Origin: Chlorobium sp.
GTDB lineage: Bacteria > Bacteroidota > Chlorobiia > Chlorobiales > Chlorobiaceae
NCBI GenBank assembly: GCA_005843805.1
Contig: SZXY01000024.1
Span: 1 to 56,440 of the forward strand
Direction of reading: 5' to 3'
Length of the DNA: 56,440 nucleotides
The translations under genes and the position numbers were made by a program. The notes beneath the pieces are model-generated. The model was given only the letters and a program-made list of their open reading frames with translations, was not told the DNA's origin and made no database searches. How positions within the stretch are numbered: position 1 is the first letter of the stretch; each line of letters starts with the position of its first letter. Shown one piece after another: positions 39,201 through 45,484 of this stretch.

Positions 39201-41654
39201 TCGTCCACCGGGTACTGCTGGTCGCGGGAGTTCGGTGACGCACTCATTGAAGGCGTCGCTTTCACTGAGAGCAAGATCATCGAGCCTGCTTAACCAGAAC
39301 TCCCTGTCGCGAGTGGCTTTTGCAGAAGCAAAGTATTGTTGTTCTGCAAAGCTTGCCAGGGCGATACCGTTTGGTACCGGCGGCAAGGGACGCAGGGCAA
39401 GCAATGCAAGCAAATCCTCCTGGATCAAACGGGCTGATGAACCATCTGCCACGCAGTGGTGGAGGACAAACCAAAAAAGTGTTTCGTTTTCCTCATCGAT
39501 CGTTATCAAGCCAGCTCTTGCAAGGGGGGGGACAGTAAGCTGGAATCTTTCGTTTGCCCATCGTTCCACTATGTTGCGGGCATCCTCCATCGAGAGGCAG
39601 TGATCAATTCGGATCAATGCAGATGACGGGAGTTCGTGGGATGCTACAGTCCTCCAGCAGAGAGTGCGTTTTTCGTCCAGATACAACGCCGTGCGCAGGG
39701 CGGCATGACGATCAAGCAGGCCAGTCCAGGCCGATTTCCATGCAGCAGGAGATGGTATCCGACCTCTGACTTGCAGAACCCGAACAATGTGGGAGGCAGC
39801 CGGAGCCAAACCAATTTCCGAAGCAATCCAGAAATCCTCCTGGTCAGTCGTTGCAATATTCTCAAGTGAGGTTTCATTGGTAATGTCTGGCGCTTGATGC
39901 TGCATAGCCTCGATATGTGATGCCAGCGCCTTTACGGTCAGCGTTGTGAGTACTGTCTGCACCGGGACGCTGTATCCAAGCCTTTGAAGGCGCTGACTTA
40001 CGGCAATTGCCAGAAGACTCGTTCCCCCTACCGCAAAGAAATTGTTTTCCCTCTGGATCGGTCGTATATCAAGGAGATCCTCCCATATCCCGGCAATTGT
40101 CACTTCCAGTTCGCTCTGCGGAGCTGTTCCGCCATCTCGTTGCCGATCTTCTTTGAAGAGGGATTCGACGCTCTTGAGAAGGGCGTTTTGATCGATTTTT
40201 CCGGCAGAATTGATGGGTATTTTAGCCAGTACGGCAATCTCGGCAGGAATCATCCAGGAAGGCAGTTTCCTTTGGAGAAACTCCCTCCAGTCAACAGCTT
40301 CTCGCTGGTCTGGATTTTTGCACTCCACACACGCCACAAGCCGGCCATTGAGTTGCAAGACCTTCGCTTGTCCCACTGCAGGGTGGCTTTGCAGTGCAAG
40401 CTCAATTTCGCTGGACGAGACTGATTGCCCGGAAATTTTGATGACATTGTCTTCCCGACCGAGTGTCTCAAGTTCTCCGTTTGAGTTCCATCGAGCCAGG
40501 TCGTGCGAACGAAACGCTCGTCCGTAAGGTGTTTCGACAAAATACTCGGCTGTCAGTTGAGGTTGTTTCAGATATCCGGGTGAAACGCCGATACCGATGA
40601 CATGGAGTTCGCCGACCTCGCCTTTCGGGACTTCATTGCCCTCTGCGTCGAGCAGGTGGACTGATGTATTGGCAAACGGTCGGCCACTCGGGATCAACCC
40701 CTTTTCTTCAGGATTGACATGATGCATGCAAATCGTGCCGCAGACTTCGGTAGCTCCGTGTATATTCCAATAGTCGAGATATCGTGCGTAATGCCTTGCT
40801 TCATCATCATTTGGTCGTTCGCCGGCAGTAATGATACAGCGAAGTCCCTTTGGCACGGTTCTGTTGAGCAGATGCAGATATGATGGAGTAAACATTGCAA
40901 TCGAAACGAGATGTCGCTCCATAAATTCGAGAAGGAGAGTCGGGTTGTCGATTGTTGAACGCGATACGGGTACGAAAGAGGCTCCACTCATGAAAGGAAG
41001 GCATAGCTCACGAAAGCCAAGGATAAAGCCTGGTGAGGCAGAAAGTAAAAGACGATCCTCACAGGATATGTTGTGTGCGGCAATATGACCGAGTGCCATA
41101 TTCACACAACCCTGATGCTGGATCATAACACCCTTGGGTATTCCGGTAGAACCGGAGGTAAAGAGAATAGCTGCCAGATCACTCATCTCGGATGTTTGCG
41201 GGCAGACCGGGGAGGTTTCCTGCCAATCTTCCGGTAATAACTCAGGCCGGATAAGTGTTTGAGAGAGAGTCACAGAACCATTGCCTGTCACCTGCTCGAT
41301 GAGCTCAGGGGGAGGTTCAATGCCATCGAGCACAATTAAAAGACGAATATCTGCTTGCCTGGCAATGTTTGCCAGACGTTCTGCGGGCAGGTCGGTGACC
41401 ATTGGAACATAGACACCACCAGCCTTCAGAATTCCCATGAAGGCAGCCGGCAATCCTGCTGATCGCTCAGTAAGCACTCCAACCGCTTCCTGGGCTTTAA
41501 TTCCCAGGCGACGGAGTTCCATGCCAACCTTTTCTGCAGCAGCGTCCAGTTCGCCGTAGGTGAGGAGAAAATCATCGGTAATAAGCGCTGGGGCCGATGG
41601 TTGCTTGAGCGCCAATCTCTTGAAGCTGTCGTGTATTTTTTGGTAATGATGCAT
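29100..41654 (-). CDS. Four-module NRPS, A-T-C-A-T-C-A-T-C-A-T-R, with terminal thioester reductase (4184 aa)
   Basis: Four A domains (ILFTSGSTGIPKG, YIIYTSGTTGTPKG, YIIYTSGSTGKPKG, YIIYTSGSTGVPKG), four T domains (GGTSLLAIA, GGNSLLAVS, GGHSLLAIA, GGDSLRAIA), three C domains (HHCVADGSS, HHAVGDGQS, HHAIGDGLS), C-terminal Rossmann reductase (VLLTGATGYLGSYLLRELL). Confidence 0.95.
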   Translation of the reverse strand: MHHYQKIHDSFKRLALKQPSAPALITDDFLLTYGELDAAAEKVGMELRRLGIKAQEAVGVLTERSAGLPAAFMGILKAGGVYVPMVTDLPAERLANIARQADIRLLIVLDGIEPPPELIEQVTGNGSVTLSQTLIRPELLPEDWQETSPVCPQTSEMSDLAAILFTSGSTGIPKGVMIQHQGCVNMALGHIAAHNISCEDRLLLSASPGFILGFRELCLPFMSGASFVPVSRSTIDNPTLLLEFMERHLVSIAMFTPSYLHLLNRTVPKGLRCIITAGERPNDDEARHYARYLDYWNIHGATEVCGTICMHHVNPEEKGLIPSGRPFANTSVHLLDAEGNEVPKGEVGELHVIGIGVSPGYLKQPQLTAEYFVETPYGRAFRSHDLARWNSNGELETLGREDNVIKISGQSVSSSEIELALQSHPAVGQAKVLQLNGRLVACVECKNPDQREAVDWREFLQRKLPSWMIPAEIAVLAKIPINSAGKIDQNALLKSVESLFKEDRQRDGGTAPQSELEVTIAGIWEDLLDIRPIQRENNFFAVGGTSLLAIAVSQRLQRLGYSVPVQTVLTTLTVKALASHIEAMQHQAPDITNETSLENIATTDQEDFWIASEIGLAPAASHIVRVLQVRGRIPSPAAWKSAWTGLLDRHAALRTALYLDEKRTLCWRTVASHELPSSALIRIDHCLSMEDARNIVERWANERFQLTVPPLARAGLITIDEENETLFWFVLHHCVADGSSARLIQEDLLALLALRPLPPVPNGIALASFAEQQYFASAKATRDREFWLSRLDDLALSESDAFNECVTELPRPAVPGGRGAEPLAEQLDTITLTALGRIAKMHAIGLHALLLTILAIEIRRRSGHRDIMVGSGITIRPAGDDSTVGHFVNVLPVILPQEKELTFPDLLRSTQNALTETVEHGSYPAGLLYREFRQRHPDCRAGSRTSLFDIALTAIPPRISIDQEAALTLAPYSLPGELEHTAAGLDLSFSHELSPENGGVLNLLLTWNPDVCTKECARAWLSSFAAWARWFAEDPDRVFCPVPALLPHEITLLELWEQGAKQPRPDQCCHKLFEALSEKHPNKEAVVCRDRITTCAQLDTLANGIAQGLSERGAVRGSTVAVLTAGSPDLPATILGIWKTGATYLPLAYELPGARLARMTSDAGASILIVLDGLTIPPALEESVQTIIHTGEFTPSLRRLNTQASPDDIAYIIYTSGTTGTPKGVPVTHAAYINTILGVTERIGLRPDDRIALVSTASFDASLWELGHGLLSGIALVPVSQSLRDDPWLLKPYYRELGVTIAFHAPSYLRVSEQLPFEGLRILLTGGEAPNYNDLRHYADRCAFWNFYGPTEATIVVSGEHILSDHDPDMPLSVGRPLPNVRISIRREDGSLVPPGAKGELWLGGIGIAHGYINQPKLSAMHFVATPETLFYRTGDFGHWNTEGQIVISGRIDQQIKLNGQRVELGEIEQILCRHPEVANAVVLVEESEINVKVLKAFVQPNNQAALSEVSLTAFLAEHLSAHMIPSTIIPVAVIPLTPAGKIDRQALLNHARQQHRSVVQEMPQDPLEKRIAAIWSDLLKLPVARNDNFFALGGNSLLAVSVAHRVKESLGLQVSARALFAAPSLAGFVEIIARQSALQEHNEKLPETDLATEGEKEFWIAESAGLDTRTFTIPVNQIVTGNLSPERLQSAWSTLVNRHDGLRTFFESDETGQLKRRVTSKIDVILEFSVTSSASDALTLIRQRQLAPLSMKVAPLWRAGIVEARDENSQFFWLALHHAVGDGQSVGTLLDELTVVLDEGKLSSASPGAKVFAAREELYFASSDSIDDSQYWSDLLKKVPSKAFEEWPLDMMRSSRTPSGNHRLEVLIDPQRAEALRTLARTCESTLHSLIVTLLAMESARRSSRSDIMIGTTASVRESTSDSHIIGYGVNMLPLHLRPDLQECFRNLLRSTQQTLAEALQHARLPFSRIYSAFWKEYPDRRHPQRYPLFDIAVTENPGSRTGSLPRRFTVARAAKLPGTISYERTDASPGQDMVLIHENLEEGGLLLQLHVNAAIYTEESARILMESLRGWANWLAENPKHATQPLPPLLPEEEILLAIREQGESIERPRLRFDELFEMMVQQPGQDGRPAIITLEKSISYRALDEKANAIAHSLVQQGVKRGSIVGVLTARSLNIPATLLGIWKAGATYLPLASDQPSERLSFMAHDAGISHLIALDGITMPDLLAEGLPEPLRPEELSESFCQRHSKKPLSFSQYDDAAYIIYTSGSTGKPKGTIIGHDSFVNMVLGAAGMFRLKAIDRCLMFASPSFDVSLSDIGLPLVCGAAICPVPYNIIESPNRFIEFLDRLHISVADITPTYLGLFEGAALPSSLRILVTGGEAPLAADVKKYGSTLSYFNAYGPTENTITSTMGRITGDEGLYISAGRPLPNTSVHICNDKGDAVAPGVAAEIWLGGAGICQGYLNQPELTEASFIVTPSGRRYRTGDLGRWHQDGTIEIIGRKDNQVKLNGIRIEPGEIEYALASHPAFSQAVVVLLEQDEGIKSLWAFVLMSIGHQMPEMDEWKAFLGERLPSHMIPSGVIALQSIPLTAAGKVDRTALHALLREQTLPSGSTSPRDELECCVAEIWASVLGRNHIHLEDNFFALGGHSLLAIAVVHQLEKSLGFEVPARELFAEPTLAGFTERVRLARPSRPAPDISTDLATPGQCEFWTAQQAGLDTSGFNIPLKLVVHGNAIAIERWETIWNELISRHEALRTAFLENEAGILRRVVTEKIDKTLELHVAASSNEAYLHIGNRQTEPFSMAMPPLWRAGLTEVTESHQTIFWFVMHHAIGDGLSLGILIDELSALMKGERLPPPPAGFDRAAANEAAYLESQTASSDADYWQKVIENLIERAPDSLDEWPLDIPRTNARSATSCPGSHCLQTRIDAVTANALRKLARRNNSTLHALMLAVLGHEVRRRTGRSEFLMGTASSTRQSAAEAQIIGYFINMLPLACHIPQSGSFDELVQAMQQHLAEALQHSRFPFVRIYGNFREKHRLATHPARYPLFDIAVTENPAFRVTPERDPCFSATTVHEAGVTSYELRRNAPAQDLVLVHESESDGSLVLTWYANAAIYLKESALTWFDSLVGWMRFLGENSYKNDMQLPKLLPEERELLDKWQNGPIRSLPATSFPELFQQIVSAYPERAAIVTDDGVVSFEEINSRADALARALINLGVRRGETVGVFTEQSAALPETVLAIWKAAACYLPLTADLPAERLAFMARDAGLRLIIVLDSLSLPPELKSDHFTSLRPEEIAAGAVDPPALDITITPDETAYIIYTSGSTGVPKGVALRHKGMLNLAMDESRIFGISKDDRTMQIASPSFDLWISDLVITWARGACLVPVRRQQMNDISGIQALIERLGVTIATMSPSYLRLFGRADFPGLKILMTVGESPIADDARHYASKLAYFNGYGPTENSAATTLGRIFPDTELITAGRPLSNMSVYIMDECLNPLPPGVIGELLLGGIGLAAGYLNRPDLTAAAFVDSGGERLYRTGDLGRWLRTGELQILGRRDTQVKLRGQRVELGEIEHRLATFPGVVQAVALIETLEDQTQALRSFVKLDAVHATPTQAEWSAFLRESLPSYMIPSSFFSVSEIPLTAAGKVDRRALLDMMNRAADCGIKEIPEARNNRVRTPPQSGIEKRISEIWSAQLNGADAAREDNFFELGGDSLRAIAVINRLRREFECQVNNLYEHPVLSDFALLCRPRPDHLRLMIKSAQKEYDDGRSLQAVRASERDNALRPQRTLYETRIQADLQRDIESRNSYRHVLLTGATGYLGSYLLRELLADRSIKVTTLVRSNDNQTARSRLGEVLRGYFGSEHGSALGDNPRLHVLAGDLRDETLLLPRHDYDQLAASVDAIFHCAANVNHIGLYRDFFADNVAATRHLLNLAAQKKPVTADFHFVSTLSVFASASSSDFRLFTEYDYAPETADDNYYIRTKQEAERLVISSREVLANTCIHRAGNIAFATDSTQLQRNISDNAFFRQLSAFLRLGCLPTELSASLCHVDIVAKAIIALAGRKTLSNEIHHIDTSRRESLADIILSAGELDGKVRTCNFSSFLERLLGAIDEPEMESALAETVENYGLQTGHSPFSRQHGMEVASDRTRLLLEKSGITWPSIPAKGVKALLRRAMTTFNA

Positions 41655-41660
41655 GCAGCC

Positions 41661-42989
41661 TCAAATAGAGCCATTGTTGTCAGGGAATAATCTGGTCTGG
41701 TAACCCAGGCAGCGATAGCCGTTTGCGGCGGATACTTTGTCAATGCTGCGTACCCATTCGGCGTTAGCGCCCAGCTCATGCTTTACCCAGTTGCATAGAC
41801 TGATGGTTATTCCATGTTGCTCGGCAGCATGCTGAATTTTCTTGAGGTACTCAACACAGACGGAGCGTTCAGGCGCTATTCTTGAGCGTTGTTTGATATG
41901 GTTCTGATTTTCATCCGACAAGTATGGCCTAAAAAACTCCTTGACGAGCTTGGGGTCAAAATAATTGATGTAATTGGCAAGGATAACCAGATTTCGTATT
42001 TCTGTGGTCAGGAATTCAGGTTTGATGTTGCGGACTCCGGCTGACACGAGAAGCGCAAAGTATTTGTCGATGTTCTCATCGGTCAGATAGGGAAGCATCA
42101 GTGGCTGACACAACACTGACTCGGCATATATACCGAGTTCCCGGCATTTAACCAGTGTATCCAGCCTTTCCTCAATGGATGCAGCATTTGGTTCGAGCAC
42201 ATCACGAAGATACTTCGGCATGATGCCGATACTTCCGTTCAGTTGGATTTTTGAAGCGATGAGACTCATCAACGAAAAAAGAGAGTCGCCCTTATGGGTG
42301 ATATCGAGGTGCCTTGGGCCACCTTTTGTTGCAATGAAGATACGAATTGCGGAATCCGGGTGCCGGTCAAAATGACGTACAAAGGTGCGAATGATCTCAT
42401 GCGCTATGCCATTGAAAAGGTGTGGCTCCGAGAATGCTTCGGTTTTGGGTGAAAAGTAGTAGAATATGGATCTATTCCGATTTCGCTCAAGGGAGTTTGC
42501 CAGTCGCTCAGCATAGTTAGTATAGACTGTAATTGGTTTTACGTGATTGCCGTCGGTTACCAGACAGTACTGGCATGCCACTGCACACGATCCCGAAGAG
42601 GGAGATACTTCAAGAACGTTGGTTGGACAAAGTCCAGTATAGTTATGAATCTCCAGCTCCTCATTGCTCTCTGTCAGGCTTTCCTGATAATGATTGCCAG
42701 GAGTGAGATTATTGTTTTTATAGAGTTGGCCAAACCATTCTGAACCTCTCAGAAGCTCGGAGGTAACGTTTTGGCTGATTGTGTAGTCACGACCTGGTTC
42801 GTTGAGTACGGTGTTTTCAATGTCCAAAGGGGCAAATCCCTTTAGATCAGGACAGGCCGGTTTTTGTGAAATATACCGGAACTGGATGTCTGAAGGAGTT
42901 GCAGCCTTACATTCCTGACACTGAGTATGAGTGATATGGTTTGATTCCTGGGGCATAAATGAGGGGTTCAATCGTTTTTTATATCCCAT
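41661..42989 (-). CDS. Radical SAM protein, spore photoproduct lyase-like (442 aa)
   Basis: VSPSSGSCAVACQYCLVTDG (CxxxCxxC) followed by an SPL-like layout (YTNYAERLANSL..., IFIATKG..., ...AASIEERLDTLVKCRELGIYAESVLCQPL); extra N-terminal CQEC pair. 6-nt gap to the NRPS start. Confidence 0.82.
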   Translation of the reverse strand: MGYKKRLNPSFMPQESNHITHTQCQECKAATPSDIQFRYISQKPACPDLKGFAPLDIENTVLNEPGRDYTISQNVTSELLRGSEWFGQLYKNNNLTPGNHYQESLTESNEELEIHNYTGLCPTNVLEVSPSSGSCAVACQYCLVTDGNHVKPITVYTNYAERLANSLERNRNRSIFYYFSPKTEAFSEPHLFNGIAHEIIRTFVRHFDRHPDSAIRIFIATKGGPRHLDITHKGDSLFSLMSLIASKIQLNGSIGIMPKYLRDVLEPNAASIEERLDTLVKCRELGIYAESVLCQPLMLPYLTDENIDKYFALLVSAGVRNIKPEFLTTEIRNLVILANYINYFDPKLVKEFFRPYLSDENQNHIKQRSRIAPERSVCVEYLKKIQHAAEQHGITISLCNWVKHELGANAEWVRSIDKVSAANGYRCLGYQTRLFPDNNGSI

Positions 42990-43115
42990 TTATTCAATGA
43001 GTACAAGTAAAAAAAGTAAAAAGCAGGGAACGAGCTATGAAAATATTATCATAGCGGTTTGTAGTAATAATATATCTAAAGCCCTGTTAATCTGTTCATC
43101 ATTTTGTTTGATAGA

Positions 43116-43183
43116 AAGCAAATCACTTCACTGTAATATAAGTAATACAATAGTAACTCTTTTAAAATAGAAGTGGTTTGCTT
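43116..43183. promoter_or_regulatory. Inverted repeat in the divergent intergenic region
   Basis: aagcaaatcacttc (43116-43129) and gaagtggtttgctt (43170-43183), one mismatch, ~40 nt apart, between the minus-strand operon and the plus-strand SPFH gene. Confidence 0.35.
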
Positions 43184-43348
43184 GTATTAAATTTTTGTTT
43201 ATAATAAAAAATGTTGAGCTTTGGATGCTGAGCCTGCAGAACTGAGTCAAGGATAATTTCCCGGACAAGTTTTTTTTATGTATGCTTTTATATATTCACA
43301 TCCTGCGGCATTTGTTATTGGCTACATGAAATATCAGGAACTCTTGTA

Positions 43349-44215
43349 ATGAAGCTTCATCGTCAGTGGCTTGCACATATCAGCTCCCTGAGCAAATCTT
43401 TCATACGGCAAAACGCCCTGCCGTTAATATCGGCTGGTTTATTGGCCACTCTTCTTCTCATATTCTTTTTTAACAGGATTGTAATTTCGATTCACTCAGG
43501 CGAAAGGGGGGTTCTTTGGCGACGGCTTGGTGCCGGCACTGTGATTGATACTGTCTACCCTGAAGGATTGCACCTTATTTTTCCTTTTAACAAGATGTAT
43601 ATTTATAATGTTCGCAAGCAGCAGTTTAGTGATTCGATAGATGTTTTAACGTTTGATGGGCTGACTGTTCGGGTAAAGTACACCGTGCGCTATTACCTTG
43701 ACCCCTCTACGCTGCCTATACTCCATCAGGTCATTGGTCCTGATGTTGTCAATGTCGCAATTCGTCCTGATGTCCGATCTGTTATACGAACTCTTTTCGG
43801 GCAGTACAAGCCCGAGGAAATCTACACTTCGCAGAAAGCTATCCAATTACTTTTGACCGAGCAATCAAAAGTACTTCTTGCCGCCCGTTTTGTCAAGATT
43901 GACGATGTTCCAATTGAATCAATCACTCTTCCAGTCAGCATTTCCCGAGCTATTGAGGAGAAGATGGTTCAGCAGCAACGGGAGGGGGAATATGTCTATC
44001 GTCTTTCTATTGCATCCAAAGAATCGGATCGTCTCAAGATCGAATCCAATGGAATCCGGATGTACAATGAGATGATTAACAAAAGTTTAACGCCATCTGT
44101 TCTCAAGTGGGAGGGTATTCGTGCAACGCAGGAGCTGGCAAAATCGCCGAATGCCAAGGTAGTGGTGATAGGTGCCGGTCAATCTGGATTGCCGATTATT
44201 TTAGGCAAGGATTAA
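43349..44215 (+). CDS. SPFH/Band 7 (prohibitin-like) membrane protein
   Basis: N-terminal TM segment; IHSGERGVLWRRLGAGTVIDTVYPEGLHLIFPFNKMYIYNVRKQ, prohibitin-like. Confidence 0.88.
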   Translation: MKLHRQWLAHISSLSKSFIRQNALPLISAGLLATLLLIFFFNRIVISIHSGERGVLWRRLGAGTVIDTVYPEGLHLIFPFNKMYIYNVRKQQFSDSIDVLTFDGLTVRVKYTVRYYLDPSTLPILHQVIGPDVVNVAIRPDVRSVIRTLFGQYKPEEIYTSQKAIQLLLTEQSKVLLAARFVKIDDVPIESITLPVSISRAIEEKMVQQQREGEYVYRLSIASKESDRLKIESNGIRMYNEMINKSLTPSVLKWEGIRATQELAKSPNAKVVVIGAGQSGLPIILGKD

Positions 44216-44220
44216 ACTAT

Positions 44221-45369
44221 ATGAAGAAGGTTTTTTTTTTGACAGCATCGATTGGATTGCTTGTTTTTCTCTTGCTCTCCCAATTTGGTTCCTATGAGCA
44301 GAAGGGAGAACGTCGAATCGAAGCGTTGGGTTCGCCCTCGAAAGAGGTGCTGGTTGGGGTGTGCTGGCCTTTTTCTGTAAACCGTGACGGCATGGCCAAT
44401 GGTCTTCAGATGGCTCTCGACGAGATCAATTCCCGGAATCTCGCTGGGGGATATACTCTTCGCCTGGTTATACGGGATGATGCTTTTGATGCTAACAAGC
44501 AGAAAAGGATAGCCAAAGAGTTCGCCAGTACACCTGAAATGAGTGCTGTGATTGGATACTATGATGACGGTCCCGCCATCAAGGCTTCGACAATCTTTGA
44601 GTCAAGTCGGTTGCTGCATCTCATGATCGGGCCCAACAGTACGGATATGACCTCTCATGGTTTTCAATATATTGTGCGCACCATTCTCTCCAGCGACCGG
44701 ATTGCCTCGAAACTTGCAGCTATAACAACAAAGCGTCATTACCAGAAGATTGTAGTGCTATGTGAGGAAGATGCCTTTGGTGAGGATCTTGCCCGTCAGT
44801 ATCGGGTAGCTCTTGATAAATTAAACGCCCAGGTGGTTTATCAATGGTCTTATTCCCGTCATCACGCAGACTTTCGCTTACTGGTCAACGAGCTGAAAAT
44901 GATCGATGCGGATGTCATTTTTTTTAGCGGAATAGAACCTTATGCCGGCGATTTTTTACGCATCGCCCGTAAAGTCGGCTTGAAGACTCCCGTCATCGGG
45001 GCTTTCAGCAATACCCCTCAAATGCAGGAACATGCGGGGTCGGCCTATGAAGGCGCCATGTATTTTGATTTTTATGACGCCTGCTCCACAACTCGAGAAA
45101 ATAGTTTGTTTGTCAAAAATTATTACGCGAGGTATGGTACTGTTCCTGATACCTGGGCAGCACAAAGCTATGATGCCTTATACCTTCTTGCGAAGGCTGT
45201 AAAGTTCACAGGATCACGTAACCCCCTTGATTTGTCCTACGCCATTCGGTATTCTGATCCCTGGGAAGGCGCCAATGGGAGATACAAGTTTGACCGTGCA
45301 GGTAATCTTGAAGACAAGCCACTTTTTCTTTATATGATTCAGCACGGAGTACCTGTGTTGATTCAATAA
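44221..45369 (+). CDS. ABC-type branched-chain amino acid (LivK-like) periplasmic substrate-binding protein
   Basis: Start at 44221 (MKKVFFLTASIGLLVFLLLSQFG signal-like segment); type 1 periplasmic binding fold: LVGVCWPFSVNRDGMANGLQMALDEIN, WAAQSYDALYLLAKAV. Confidence 0.82.
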   Translation: MKKVFFLTASIGLLVFLLLSQFGSYEQKGERRIEALGSPSKEVLVGVCWPFSVNRDGMANGLQMALDEINSRNLAGGYTLRLVIRDDAFDANKQKRIAKEFASTPEMSAVIGYYDDGPAIKASTIFESSRLLHLMIGPNSTDMTSHGFQYIVRTILSSDRIASKLAAITTKRHYQKIVVLCEEDAFGEDLARQYRVALDKLNAQVVYQWSYSRHHADFRLLVNELKMIDADVIFFSGIEPYAGDFLRIARKVGLKTPVIGAFSNTPQMQEHAGSAYEGAMYFDFYDACSTTRENSLFVKNYYARYGTVPDTWAAQSYDALYLLAKAVKFTGSRNPLDLSYAIRYSDPWEGANGRYKFDRAGNLEDKPLFLYMIQHGVPVLIQ

Positions 45370-45484
45370 GAGAATGTTATGTTTTTTTACTGCTTCTTTG
45401 AATAGGGTTTATTTTGCTATCTTTGTTTTTATTGGTAATAAGTGAAATCAACTTTAACCTGCCATTTAAGAAAGGAGATTACTT

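Noticed and set aside
752-42989. Mobile element or transposase within the cluster
   Set aside because: I saw no transposase, integrase or IS-like terminal repeats in or flanking the operon.
44107-44220. Upstream extension of the binding-protein ORF (start at 44107)
   Set aside because: Overlaps the SPFH gene; the ATG at 44221 directly begins a plausible signal sequence.
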